A stretch of 34,345 nucleotides of DNA from the NCBI GenBank assembly GCA_022842325.1, contig JALHPU010000044.1:1-34345 (forward strand). Direction: 5' to 3'. Origin of the DNA: Sulfuritalea sp. Lineage in GTDB: Bacteria > Pseudomonadota > Gammaproteobacteria > Burkholderiales > Rhodocyclaceae. Positions 7,568-14,054 of the stretch are shown here, piece by piece. Made by a program: the position numbers and the translations under genes. How positions within the stretch are numbered: position 1 is the first letter of the stretch; every line of letters begins with the position of its first letter. The notes under the pieces are model-generated. The model was not told the DNA's origin and did not search any database. It was given only the letters and a program-made list of their open reading frames with translations.

Positions 7568-8920
7568 TTAGCGCTTCGGCGCCGGCTGTGGCTTCGAGTC
7601 GAACAGGCCTTCGGCCCAGCCGCCGATCTTGGCGCCGACCGAGGTGCCAAAGCCCGGACCCATGATGGCGGTGCCGACGGCGGCGCCGGCGATGGTGGCG
7701 CCGGTGGGATAGAGCATGGGCGAGTCCAGCGTGCCGCTGACGTTGAGCGGCACCTTGGTACCGACGCCGGCCAGCTTGACCTGGGCGTTGATGCGGCCCG
7801 ACAGCGCCTTCTGCGGCGAGATGCTGACCGCGCCGTCGGCGGCCAGCATCCCCGAGGCGATCTGGAGTTGCGACAAGTGGCGGCTGCCCTGCGCCACCAG
7901 CAGGTGGCCGGACAGATGATCGAACCGCGTTTCGCCGCCGGTTGCTGCCTTCTTGACCAGCTGGGTGGCGGCCTGCTGGATGTCGACGCCGTGCAGCACG
8001 CCGTCCTTCACCCTGAAATCGGTTTCCAGTCGCAATGCCTGCGCCAGCTTGTCGGCGGCGGGCGCCGCGGCGGAGAACACCGGCTTGGCGCTGAGCCTGC
8101 CGCTGACCCGGCTGCCCGGCGACAACAGGGACGCGACCTGGCGCAATTCGAGTTCGCCGATGTCGAGCTTGCCGTCGATGCGCAGGCCTTTTTCCCAGGC
8201 CAGATTCATCGCGCCGAGCACCGTGCCGCCATACAGGCGGGCGCTCACCGTGTCGAGGCGGGCATCCTTCTGCGTCGCCACGCCGCGGATCTGCAATTCG
8301 TCGAACAGCAGCGCGGGTCCGGCCGGCAGGGTCCAGGCCTTGGCGCTGACATCGATCAGGTAGTTGGATTTGTCGGGCTTGATCGTGGCCTTGAGCTTGC
8401 CGTCGCGGGTGGTGACCGAAATGTCCCCGGGTTTGCCCGTGGCGTCCAGGTTCAGGCGCGCATCGAAGGGGCCGAAGTCCGTCTTTTCGAGTCTGAGCAC
8501 GACGTTTTCGAGGCGGATGCGCTCGACGCGAACGGCCCGTGGTTTCGATGGCTCGGCGCCCGCGGACGCGGCCATTGCCAGGATCATGTCGATCGCCTTG
8601 CGCGTCACCATCAGCGAGTCGATTTCGACACTGCTGATGACGCGGGTTGCTTGCAGCAGCGAGAGCAGTTCGGGGGTCAGCTTGACCTGCTCCAGCGTCA
8701 GCTCGTCGGTCCGGCCCAGGCGTACGCCTTCGACGATCACATGTGGCCAGGGCAGGGCCGCCAACTTCATGCTCTTGATGGTGACAGGCTGCCCGACGCG
8801 GGCAGAAATCTCATTTTCAATGCGCGGGATGTAGTCGTCGAGCGAGACGAAGAGCGGCAACAGGGCGGCCAGTGCAATCAGCACGGCGAGTGCGATCAGG
8901 AAGCGCTTTGGCCATTTCAT
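7568..8920 (-). CDS. AsmA-family protein
   Basis: The product has 450 residues: an N-terminal membrane anchor (residues 6-27, FLIALAVLIALAALLPLFVSL), then the AsmA-type opening DYIPRIENEISARVGQPVTIKSMKLAALPWPHVIVEGVRLG. A repetitive beta-rich periplasmic domain ends in an AsmA-like C-terminal region (LDTVSARLYGGTVLGAMNLAWEKG; GRINAQVKLAGVGTKVPLNVSGTLDSP). AsmA-like proteins belong to the repeating-beta-groove superfamily implicated in phospholipid movement and outer-membrane homeostasis. At 450 residues it is shorter than E. coli AsmA. It converges with the MipA-like gene. I see no copy of the palindrome in the 130 bp upstream, unlike the neighbouring units. Confidence 0.85.
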   Translation of the reverse strand: MKWPKRFLIALAVLIALAALLPLFVSLDDYIPRIENEISARVGQPVTIKSMKLAALPWPHVIVEGVRLGRTDELTLEQVKLTPELLSLLQATRVISSVEIDSLMVTRKAIDMILAMAASAGAEPSKPRAVRVERIRLENVVLRLEKTDFGPFDARLNLDATGKPGDISVTTRDGKLKATIKPDKSNYLIDVSAKAWTLPAGPALLFDELQIRGVATQKDARLDTVSARLYGGTVLGAMNLAWEKGLRIDGKLDIGELELRQVASLLSPGSRVSGRLSAKPVFSAAAPAADKLAQALRLETDFRVKDGVLHGVDIQQAATQLVKKAATGGETRFDHLSGHLLVAQGSRHLSQLQIASGMLAADGAVSISPQKALSGRINAQVKLAGVGTKVPLNVSGTLDSPMLYPTGATIAGAAVGTAIMGPGFGTSVGAKIGGWAEGLFDSKPQPAPKR

Positions 8921-9050
8921 ATCGTTTGCGGACGGTCGAATTCATGATTGGCATGTGGCCGAATAGCTTGCAGCAACCGGTGCAGCGCAGCCAGATGCCG
9001 CCCGGGCGGCGGGCCCGGATGCCCCCCGTACCCGCCGGCATCGGTCGGAC

Positions 9051-9398
9051 TTACTGCTTGCCTTTGACCATCATATCGTTCTTCACGGATTTGACGCCTT
9101 TGACGCCCTTGGCGAGCTTGACGGCCTGGTTGATATCGGCACGCGACTTCAGAAAGCCGCTCAGCTGGACGATGCCCTTGTAGGTTTCGACGTTGATTTC
9201 AGTGGCCTTGAGCGTCGAGTCCTTGAATATGGCCGCCTTGATTTTGCTGGTGATGACGGCGTCGTCGACATACTCGCCGGCGGATTCTTTCTTGTTGGCG
9301 CTGGCGGCGGGTGCCGGCGCGGTTTCCGCCGCAGTGGCGGCGGTGCCGAAGGCGAGGGCGATTGCCGTCGCCATGGTGCCGATGGTGAGTCGTTTCAT
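9051..9398 (-). CDS. Periplasmic BON-domain protein (OsmY-like)
   Basis: The product has 115 residues, with signal peptide MKRLTIGTMATAIALAFGTAATAAE, a short Ala/Pro linker and one BON domain (VDDAVITSKIKAAIFKDSTLKATEINVETYKGIVQLSGFLKS, ending GVKGVKSVKNDMMV). BON proteins such as OsmY are osmotic/envelope stress proteins thought to contact membranes or act as periplasmic chaperones. An AAGGGAAAC ribosome-binding site precedes ATG 9398. It lies 126 bp downstream of the CsbD gene with no promoter motif of its own that I can see, so cotranscription from site c is likely. It is strongly similar to the BON lipoprotein at 12460. Confidence 0.88.
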   Translation of the reverse strand: MKRLTIGTMATAIALAFGTAATAAETAPAPAASANKKESAGEYVDDAVITSKIKAAIFKDSTLKATEINVETYKGIVQLSGFLKSRADINQAVKLAKGVKGVKSVKNDMMVKGKQ

Positions 9399-9524
9399 GA
9401 TGTTTCCCTTTCAGATGGGTGGGTCGGCAATTCCAGGCGCGCAGCCGGATCTGCTGTCAGGCATGCCCGCTGCCGGTTGCTTGCGCGGGAAGGCTGCGCT
9501 TGCAGTCCGGGCAACAGGCGTGCG

Positions 9525-9707
9525 TCAGGGCTTGGTGGACTTCTTGAGGTCTTCCTTCAGGTCGCCATACCCTGCCTGGATCACGCCCTTGGCATGCTCG
9601 ACGGTTCCCTTTTTTTCCAGGGTCTTGTCGCCGGTAATCTTGCCGACCACTTCCTTGACCTTGCCTTTGACTTCCTTGACGCGGCCTTGTGTCTGATCCT
9701 TGTTCAT
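9525..9707 (-). CDS. CsbD-family stress protein
   Basis: The 60-residue product, rich in Lys, Gly and Glu, has the CsbD layout: MNKDQTQGRVKEVKGKVKEV, then VGKITGDKTLEKKG, then an amphipathic second helix ending in GDLKEDLKKS. CsbD proteins are small, abundant general-stress proteins with no defined biochemical activity. ATG 9707 follows a strong AAGGAGAAG site. It is first gene of the unit under palindrome site c, with a predicted 5' leader of ~66 nt. The Shine-Dalgarno AGGAGAA is complementary to the loop of the predicted RNA at 10612-10691. Confidence 0.92.
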   Translation of the reverse strand: MNKDQTQGRVKEVKGKVKEVVGKITGDKTLEKKGTVEHAKGVIQAGYGDLKEDLKKSTKP

Positions 9708-9779
9708 GTGCTTCTCCTTGAAGTTGATATGGCGGATTGCGGTGCCATCGACGATGCTGTCCGACTCCCGCCATGTGCA

Positions 9780-9822
9780 AGCCTAGGCTTTTCGCATCGA
9801 ACAATCTGTGCGCCAGCGCCCA
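9780..9822 (-). promoter_or_regulatory. Class II CRP/FNR-like promoter for csbD-BON (site c)
   Basis: Read on the minus strand: TGGGCG-CTGG-CGCACA (9822-9807, one mismatch), then hexamer TAGGCT at 9785-9780, again with a 21-bp gap. The predicted start is near 9773. Confidence 0.7.
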
Positions 9823-9859
9823 TAAGAACGCCGGCCATGCCGCGGCGCGCCTCGGATTT

Positions 9860-10591
9860 TCAGTGGCGGCCGCCGGGCAGCAAACGCGCGTACTCGTCCT
9901 TTACCGCGGCATAGCATTCGCACGAGCGCTGCTCCAGGCCGGAGCGATCCAGTATCGTGACGTGGCCGCGCCGGCGTGCAACCAGGCCGTCCTTTTCCAG
10001 CAGGCCGAGAGTTTGCGTCACGCTCTCGCGGCGCACGCCGAGCAGGCTCGCTATCAACTCCTGGGTGACCACCAGTTCCTTGTCATGGAGTCGATCGGCG
10101 CTCATCAGCAGCCAGCGACAAAGCTGCTGGTCGACGGAATGGTGCCGGTTGCAGACCGCCGTCTGCGATGTCTGGACAATCAGGGCCTGGGTATAAAGCA
10201 GTGCCAGGTGTTGCAGCTTGCCGCCCAGCGCAAATTCCGATTTCATCGCCTTGCGGCTGAGGCGGAAGGCGCTCCCGGCGCTTTGCACCATGGTGCTGCT
10301 TGGCAGGCTTTCGCCGCCCATGAAAATGGATATGCCGACCAGGCCTTCGTTGCCGACCAGCGCGACTTCGCTGGAGGAGCCGTCTTCCAACTCATAGATC
10401 AGCGAGACGATGCCGCAGGTCGGGAAATGGAGGAAATTCACATGGTCCCCCGACTCCGACATGGTCCAGCCGAGAGGCATTTCGACGAATTCGAGATCGG
10501 GCAGCAGGCGCTTGTAGTCGAGCGCGGGAAGTGCGGCAAGGATCTGGTTTTGGCGCGGATTGGGGCTTGAACGTTCTGCAGTCTTGTTCAT
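9860..10591 (-). CDS. Crp/Fnr-family transcriptional regulator
   Basis: The product has 243 residues. Residues ~20-140 form a cupin-like sensor domain (FPTCGIVSLIYELEDGSSSEVALVGNEGLVGISIFMGGE). A dimer helix follows (HSVDQQLCRWLLMSADRL), then a winged HTH (VTQELIASLLGVRRESVTQTLGLLEKDGLV) with recognition helix ~187-199. The cAMP-contacting residues of CRP are not evident, nor is an Fnr-type N-terminal cysteine cluster, so the ligand is unknown. Arg188 and Glu189 match CRP Arg180 and Glu181, but Gln193 stands where CRP has Arg185. It is the only CRP/FNR-type gene in the window and the natural candidate to bind the ten TGTGCG-N4-CGCACA sites, one of which lies upstream of itself. ATG 10591 follows GGAAAG; an in-frame upstream extension would run through the terminator and is rejected. 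Confidence 0.9.
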   Translation of the reverse strand: MNKTAERSSPNPRQNQILAALPALDYKRLLPDLEFVEMPLGWTMSESGDHVNFLHFPTCGIVSLIYELEDGSSSEVALVGNEGLVGISIFMGGESLPSSTMVQSAGSAFRLSRKAMKSEFALGGKLQHLALLYTQALIVQTSQTAVCNRHHSVDQQLCRWLLMSADRLHDKELVVTQELIASLLGVRRESVTQTLGLLEKDGLVARRRGHVTILDRSGLEQRSCECYAAVKDEYARLLPGGRH

Positions 10592-10611
10592 GGTCGCTTG
10601 CTTTCCGTAAA

Positions 10612-10691
10612 TGAAAAAGGCCCGGAGCAGGGTTGCTGGTCCGGGCCAAGTACTGAAGGGGTTCGTTGAGGAGGAGAACAACGAAAGCCTC
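10612..10691 (-). ncRNA. Candidate small RNA or attenuated leader with an anti-Shine-Dalgarno loop
   Basis: From the predicted start near 10691-10690 the RNA would first form a 7-bp hairpin, UUCGUUG (10685-10679) with CAACGAA (10668-10662), displaying a 10-nt loop UUCUCCUCCU. The loop contains CCUCCU, complementary to AGGAGG. A single-stranded stretch follows, then the GC-rich terminator hairpin with a U-run ending near 10612. Total length is about 79 nt. Promoter, hairpin loop and terminator are all seen in the sequence; transcription and function are inference. An anti-SD loop is typical of several sRNA groups that block ribosome binding. Confidence 0.55.
10614..10647 (-). terminator. Intrinsic terminator just upstream of the Crp/Fnr gene
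   Basis: On the minus strand GGCCCGGA (10647-10640) pairs perfectly with TCCGGGCC (10626-10619) around a 13-nt loop, followed by five T residues (10618-10614). It lies 23 bp before the regulator's start codon, abutting its ribosome-binding site, so regulator mRNA must read through it. Confidence 0.8.
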
Positions 10692-10696
10692 AGTGC

Positions 10697-10739
10697 AGAA
10701 TGCCGGCCCCGACCGCTGCCGTCTGTGTGTTGTCGCACC
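10697..10739 (-). promoter_or_regulatory. Class II CRP/FNR-like promoter upstream of the sRNA/regulator (site d)
   Basis: Minus strand: GGTGCG-ACAA-CACACA (10739-10724), two mismatches to the palindrome, then CATTCT at 10702-10697 after the standard 21-bp gap. The predicted start is near 10690. It is one of the weaker copies and is supported by its position and by the transcript architecture downstream. Confidence 0.55.
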
Positions 10740-10793
10740 CCGTGCGGAATTGCTTGCTGCGGCCTTCCTGGTGCAGCGCATTTCGGATCAGGC

Positions 10794-11027
10794 TCATGGC
10801 AGGTAGCGCAATTCGCCCTTGTTGCCGACGGCTCGTCGATGCAACAGATAGCCGTGCATGAACCAGCCGAGGACAAAGCCCGTCATCAGGGAAAAGAAAA
10901 TCAGCAGTGCGCTCGACATCGAGGCACGCCAGAACAGAAAGGCGATCTCGACCACGGCAACGTTCTGCGCGATGAACAGCACCGCCAGGCTCGAAACAAT
11001 CAGCATCAGCACCAGTTTCATTGTCAT
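10794..11027 (-). CDS. LapA-domain (DUF1049-like) small membrane protein
   Basis: The 77-residue product has two transmembrane helices (about 4-24 and 38-60) joined by the FIAQNVAVVEIAFLFWRASM segment typical of LapA/DUF1049 proteins, and a basic tail (HRRAVGNKG). In E. coli LapA (YciS) works with LapB in LPS assembly; no lapB is nearby. The gene lies 69 bp downstream of a BON lipoprotein gene with no visible promoter between, so it is probably cotranscribed from site e. ATG 11027 is used; an in-frame ATG two codons later is equally possible. Confidence 0.8.
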   Translation of the reverse strand: MTMKLVLMLIVSSLAVLFIAQNVAVVEIAFLFWRASMSSALLIFFSLMTGFVLGWFMHGYLLHRRAVGNKGELRYLP

Positions 11028-11096
11028 GGCTCAGTCTTTCGCTGGAGTGCGGATGGCAGGGCTTGCCGCTCCTGGCTCGGCTTCTCGGGAATCGAT

Positions 11097-11510
11097 CTAC
11101 TTGACCACCAGGCGGTTGTCGACCTGACTGACGCCGGCAACTGCCGCCGCCAGCGACCTGACGCGATCGCTGCTGGCCTGCGAATCGGCCGAGCCAGTCA
11201 AGGTAACCACGCCCTTCACGGTATCGACGCTGATTTGCAGCGTTTTCAGGCCGGGCTCGGCAAAGATCGAGGCCTTGACCTTGGCCGTGATCTCGGCATC
11301 GTCGATCGCGACGCCGGTCTTCGCGCTCTGCTCGATCATCTTGTCACCGACTTTTTCGGTCACGTTGGTAATTGCCTTGCTGGCGTCATTGGCCGTCTGG
11401 TCGATCTTTTTTCCTGCGGATTCGGCCGGTCCGGGCTTGTCGCAGGCAGTGAGTCCGGCAACCACCAGCAATGCGATGCCGACGGATTTCAGATTCGTTA
11501 GGGCTTTCAT
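11097..11510 (-). CDS. BON-domain lipoprotein
   Basis: The product has 137 residues, with a lipoprotein signal peptide with lipobox LTAC (MKALTNLKSVGIALLVVAGLTAC). A helical linker (KKIDQTANDASKAITNVTEKVGDKMIEQSAKTG) is followed by one BON domain (IDDAEITAKVKASIFAEPGLKTLQISVDTVKGVVTLTGSADSQ ... VDNRLVVK). The start is placed at ATG 11510 because AGGAAA lies just upstream and the signal sequence begins there; an in-frame ATG at 11537 would add nine charged residues. It is the first gene of a unit with the LapA-like gene, under palindrome site e. It is likely a periplasm-facing envelope stress protein. Confidence 0.87.
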   Translation of the reverse strand: MKALTNLKSVGIALLVVAGLTACDKPGPAESAGKKIDQTANDASKAITNVTEKVGDKMIEQSAKTGVAIDDAEITAKVKASIFAEPGLKTLQISVDTVKGVVTLTGSADSQASSDRVRSLAAAVAGVSQVDNRLVVK

Positions 11511-11613
11511 TTTGTTTTCCTTTCCAGACTTGTTCAAATCGCCGAAGAACTAAACCGTGACTGACTGGCAAATCAATCGCAGAACGTCACACGCCGCTGC
11601 ATGCATTGCTGTC

Positions 11614-11656
11614 GTTATCCCAGTTCCATTCCCGCCGATCTGTGCGCTGGAACACA
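11614..11656 (-). promoter_or_regulatory. Class II CRP/FNR-like promoter for BON lipoprotein-LapA-like unit (site e)
   Basis: Minus strand: TGTGTT-CCAG-CGCACA (11656-11641), then GATAAC at 11619-11614 after 21 bp. The predicted start is near 11607. In the plus direction the same spacing gives no A-rich hexamer, so the site faces left. Confidence 0.65.
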
Positions 11657-11764
11657 GAATGGAAATTTGGCGGCGAAACTTTTTCCATCGCCCGCGCCGC
11701 ACATCCGCTCCGCCATCGGCGCCGCCTGGCATGCGGGCACCCAACGGCAGAGGCGCCAACGCTG

Positions 11765-11807
11765 GGTACGCTCGCGCACAGACCGATGCCGCGCGACCGA
11801 TCAGGAT
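11765..11807 (+). promoter_or_regulatory. Class II CRP/FNR-like promoter for the DUF883 gene (site j)
   Basis: GGTACG-CTCG-CGCACA at 11765-11780 has a perfect promoter-proximal half and two mismatches in the distal half. CAGGAT follows at 11802-11807 after 21 bp. The predicted start is near 11814, ~92 nt before ATG 11906. Confidence 0.55.
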
Positions 11808-11905
11808 GCGCCCATACGGTGCCTTGTCGGGTGCCGCCTGCTTCCCGGCGCCAGGCAGTTCTGGCCAGGATCATTCACGCAGTCCACTTTCCATCTGGAG
11901 GAATC

Positions 11906-12238
11906 ATGCATATCGCACTGTACCGAAACCGTCACACCATCGAAGGCAGGAAGGATCAATTGGTCAGGGATCTCAAGCACGTCGTGGTCGATGCTGACGA
12001 ATTGCTGAATGAGCTTGCCAATTCGACTGCGGAGGAGTTCGCCGCAACCCGCACCAGGATCGAAGATCGCCTGGGCAAGGCGCGAGCTGCCCTCGAGGAT
12101 GCACGCGTCACCGCGTCTCGCAAGCTCGGCGCCGCCGCCGATGCGACGCAGGAATACGTCCATGAAAACCCCTGGAAGGCCATCGGCCTGCCGGTGGTGG
12201 CAGGCCTCATCGTGGCTTTCCTGCTCAGTCGCCGATGA
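11906..12238 (+). CDS. DUF883/ElaB/YqjD-family membrane-anchored protein
   Basis: The 110-residue product has a long amphipathic helical part (IEGRKDQLVRDLKHVVVDADELLNELAN ... RLGKARAALEDARVTASRKLGAAADATQEYV). The family's C-terminal signature follows: ENPWKAIGLPVVAGLIVAFLLSRR, a transmembrane helix with a basic end. In E. coli, YqjD and ElaB are stationary-phase inner-membrane proteins that bind ribosomes. ATG 11906 is set by a strong TGGAGGA site. It appears monocistronic under site j. Its Shine-Dalgarno GGAGGA is complementary to UCCUCC in the predicted RNA loop at 10612-10691. Confidence 0.9.
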   Translation: MHIALYRNRHTIEGRKDQLVRDLKHVVVDADELLNELANSTAEEFAATRTRIEDRLGKARAALEDARVTASRKLGAAADATQEYVHENPWKAIGLPVVAGLIVAFLLSRR

Positions 12239-12285
12239 TCCCGCAGGCGGGACGCCGGCAGCTTTCGCTGCGGTGCTGATTGCTA

Positions 12286-12328
12286 TGTGCGGCAGCGTAC
12301 CGACGGCCTTCGGCTTCCTGTCTATGCT
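12286..12328 (+). promoter_or_regulatory. Class II CRP/FNR-like promoter for BON lipoprotein/YihY (site f)
   Basis: TGTGCG-GCAG-CGTACC at 12286-12301 has a perfect distal half and two mismatches in the proximal half. TATGCT at 12323-12328 is the same hexamer as at site b, with the same 21-bp gap. The predicted start is near 12335. Confidence 0.65.
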
Positions 12329-12459
12329 GGTCTTGAGCGTTTGGCATGGTTGCAGCGTGTGCATTGCCAAGCTCGGTTCCCTGTTCCGCAGGTGGCGCCT
12401 TTCGCGTCGCCTGCACCCTGAACCGGTTTTCCCCTTTTCTCATACTTGGAGTCTCAACC

Positions 12460-12774
12460 ATGAAACAACTTAGACAGTACGCAACCGCACTTTTCCTCGC
12501 CGCTACGCTGGTTTCCGTAGTGGGCTGCGCCTCCACTTCGAAGCAGGAAGGCACCGGCGAGTACATCGACGACAGCGTCATCACCACCAAGGTGAAAGCG
12601 GCAATTTTCAACGAACCCACCCTGAAGTCTGCCGAAATCAATGTCGAGACCTTCAAGAACGTGGTTCAGCTGAGCGGTTTCGTCAGCTCGCAGACGGCGA
12701 TCTACAAGGCCACCGAACTGGCGCGCGGCGTTGCCGGTGTCAGGTCCGTCAAGAACGACATGCGGGTCAAGTAA
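12460..12774 (+). CDS. BON-domain lipoprotein
   Basis: The product has 104 residues, with lipoprotein signal peptide and lipobox VVGC (MKQLRQYATALFLAATLVSVVGC), then a BON domain (IDDSVITTKVKAAIFNEPTLKSAEINVETFKNVVQLSGFVSS ... GVAGVRSVKNDMRVK). The BON domain is a close paralogue of the periplasmic protein at 9051-9398, so a local duplication with different membrane targeting is likely. ATG 12460 follows TTGGAG. It lies ~125 nt downstream of the site f start and is followed by a long hairpin before the YihY gene. Confidence 0.9.
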   Translation: MKQLRQYATALFLAATLVSVVGCASTSKQEGTGEYIDDSVITTKVKAAIFNEPTLKSAEINVETFKNVVQLSGFVSSQTAIYKATELARGVAGVRSVKNDMRVK

Positions 12775-12799
12775 GAGCTTCCTGACGTTGATGCAAGGG

Positions 12800-12832
12800 C
12801 AGGCATCCATGGGCTGTGCCCATGGGTGCCTG
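12800..12832 (+). terminator. Long stem-loop between the BON lipoprotein and YihY genes
   Basis: A 15-bp stem (12800-12814 with 12818-12832, one G-U pair) and a 3-nt loop lie 26 bp after the BON stop. No T-run follows, so it may be a 3'-end stabiliser, partial terminator or processing site rather than a strict intrinsic terminator. Confidence 0.5.
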
Positions 12833-12954
12833 TTCGTACTGCAGCCGGATGGCGGCATTTGCGGCGTACTTCCCGGCACCCGAGCGCTAGATGGTCGTCG
12901 GTTCGGCGGAGCAGGTTTCATTAGCCGCCTCAATTTCAAGGGGCGAAAGCCATC

Positions 12955-13911
12955 ATGTCCAGCGCAATCGTCGATCTGATCGTCCATGTCCCGATCCACT
13001 GGGCGCGACGCCTGAAAATCGTCCTGATCGCTTCGCTGGTGTCGTGGGTCGACCACCGCGCAGCCAGCAAAGGCGCGGCACTGGCCTTCTATACCCTGTT
13101 TTCGATGACGCCCATCCTGGTGCTGGCGATCGCGGTCGCCGGCTACATTTTCGGCGCCGAAGCGGCCCAGGGCGAGATCGTCGCCCAGTTGGAGGGACTG
13201 GTCGGGCCGAATGGCGCACAGGCGATGCAGGCATTGCTGGCCGGTGCGCAGAACCCGGCCTCCGGCTTGCTCGCCACGCTGGTTGCCAGCGTACTGCTGC
13301 TGCTCGGTGCTACCAGCGTATTTGCCGAGTTGAAGGGCAGCCTGGATGAACTGTGGGGCATCGGCCGAACAGGCAGGTCGGCCTTCGGCGTACTGTTGCG
13401 GACACGCCTCCTATCGTTCGGCCTGGTGCTGGTGCTGGCCTTTCTGTTGCTCGTTTCGCTGGTCATCAGCGCCGGGCTGTCCATGGCGGAGCGCTATGCG
13501 CACGGGATGCTGCTGGGCAGTTCCACCGTGCTCCTCGCGACGGCCTCTTCGTTTGTGTCTTTCGCGGTGATCGCCTGCATGTTTTCGATCATCTACAAGA
13601 CCTTGCCGGATGCGCCGCTGTCCTGGCGCGATGTCTGGATCGGCGCTGCTTTTACCGCGGGACTGTTCAGCCTGGGAAAGTATGCGATCGGGCTGTATCT
13701 GGGCAACAGCGGCGTCGCCTCGAGCTTTGGCGCCGCCGGATCACTGATTGCCCTGCTGTTGTGGGTGTATTACTCGGCACAGATCTTTTTTCTCGGCGCG
13801 GAGTTCACCCGGCATTACGCCCTGTGGTTCGGCAGCCTGCAGGAAGAAAGGTTGCGCAGCGAAGACAGTGACGAGCTCAACAGGCGGGCCGCAGCCGAGC
13901 TACCCGAGTAG
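12955..13911 (+). CDS. YihY/BrkB-family inner-membrane protein
   Basis: The product has 318 residues and about six transmembrane helices. It has the family's N-terminal motif WVDHRAASKGAALAFYTLFSMTPILVLAIAVAG and the C-terminal FGAAGSLIALLLWVYYSAQIFFLGAEFTRHYA. The cytoplasmic tail is charged (EERLRSEDSDELNRRAAAELPE). YihY/BrkB proteins (once misnamed RNase BN) are inner-membrane proteins; some members have been linked to envelope lipid transport, but the role here is not established. ATG 12955 follows AAGGGG. No palindrome copy is seen in the 180 bp upstream, so it probably depends on readthrough from site f past the stem-loop, or has an unseen promoter. Confidence 0.9.
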   Translation: MSSAIVDLIVHVPIHWARRLKIVLIASLVSWVDHRAASKGAALAFYTLFSMTPILVLAIAVAGYIFGAEAAQGEIVAQLEGLVGPNGAQAMQALLAGAQNPASGLLATLVASVLLLLGATSVFAELKGSLDELWGIGRTGRSAFGVLLRTRLLSFGLVLVLAFLLLVSLVISAGLSMAERYAHGMLLGSSTVLLATASSFVSFAVIACMFSIIYKTLPDAPLSWRDVWIGAAFTAGLFSLGKYAIGLYLGNSGVASSFGAAGSLIALLLWVYYSAQIFFLGAEFTRHYALWFGSLQEERLRSEDSDELNRRAAAELPE

Positions 13912-13926
13912 CGGCGCTGCGGCGTA

Positions 13927-13969
13927 TGTACTGTAGCGCACAGAGTCGGCGCGGCAGCTCGAGTATCTT
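13927..13969 (+). promoter_or_regulatory. Class II CRP/FNR-like promoter for the permease/cyclic glucan synthase unit (site g)
   Basis: TGTACT-GTAG-CGCACA at 13927-13942 has a perfect proximal half. A good -10 hexamer TATCTT follows at 13964-13969 after 21 bp. The predicted start is near 13976, ~79 nt before ATG 14055. Confidence 0.7.
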
Positions 13970-14054
13970 TCTGTCGGTGTCTGTCGCCTTCCCCAGGTCG
14001 TGGCGGATCGGCCTCCTGCACCGAGTTCTTCACCCAACCCGACCACACATACCG

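Larger units (their letters stand above)
11511..11905. other. Divergent intergenic region holding two predicted promoters
   Basis: This 395-bp stretch separates the BON lipoprotein (minus) from the DUF883 gene (plus). I see no convincing gene in it. It holds site e, facing left, and site j, facing right, about 124 bp apart centre to centre. The remaining sequence shows nothing I can assign. Confidence 0.6.

Noticed and set aside
7535..8947. 470-codon plus-strand frame opposite the AsmA-like gene
   Set aside because: No start context, signal or domain; the minus strand has an intact AsmA-family protein with a membrane anchor.
9737..10570. 277-codon plus-strand frame opposite the Crp/Fnr gene
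   Set aside because: It is the antisense image of the winged-HTH regulator and crosses promoter c.
11641..11683. Site e acting on the plus-strand DUF883 gene
   Set aside because: In the plus direction the hexamer at the fixed 21-bp gap is ACTTTT, without A at position 2; site j fits the DUF883 gene better.
12815..12830. TGTGCC-CATG-GGTGCC as an eleventh operator copy upstream of YihY
   Set aside because: It is part of the long stem-loop, both half-sites deviate from the motif and it was not needed to explain the promoter set.
13926..14054. N-terminal extension of the AI-2E permease from ATG 13926
   Set aside because: The start codon lies on the operator and upstream of the predicted transcription start; the extra residues are not hydrophobic and do not fit the family.
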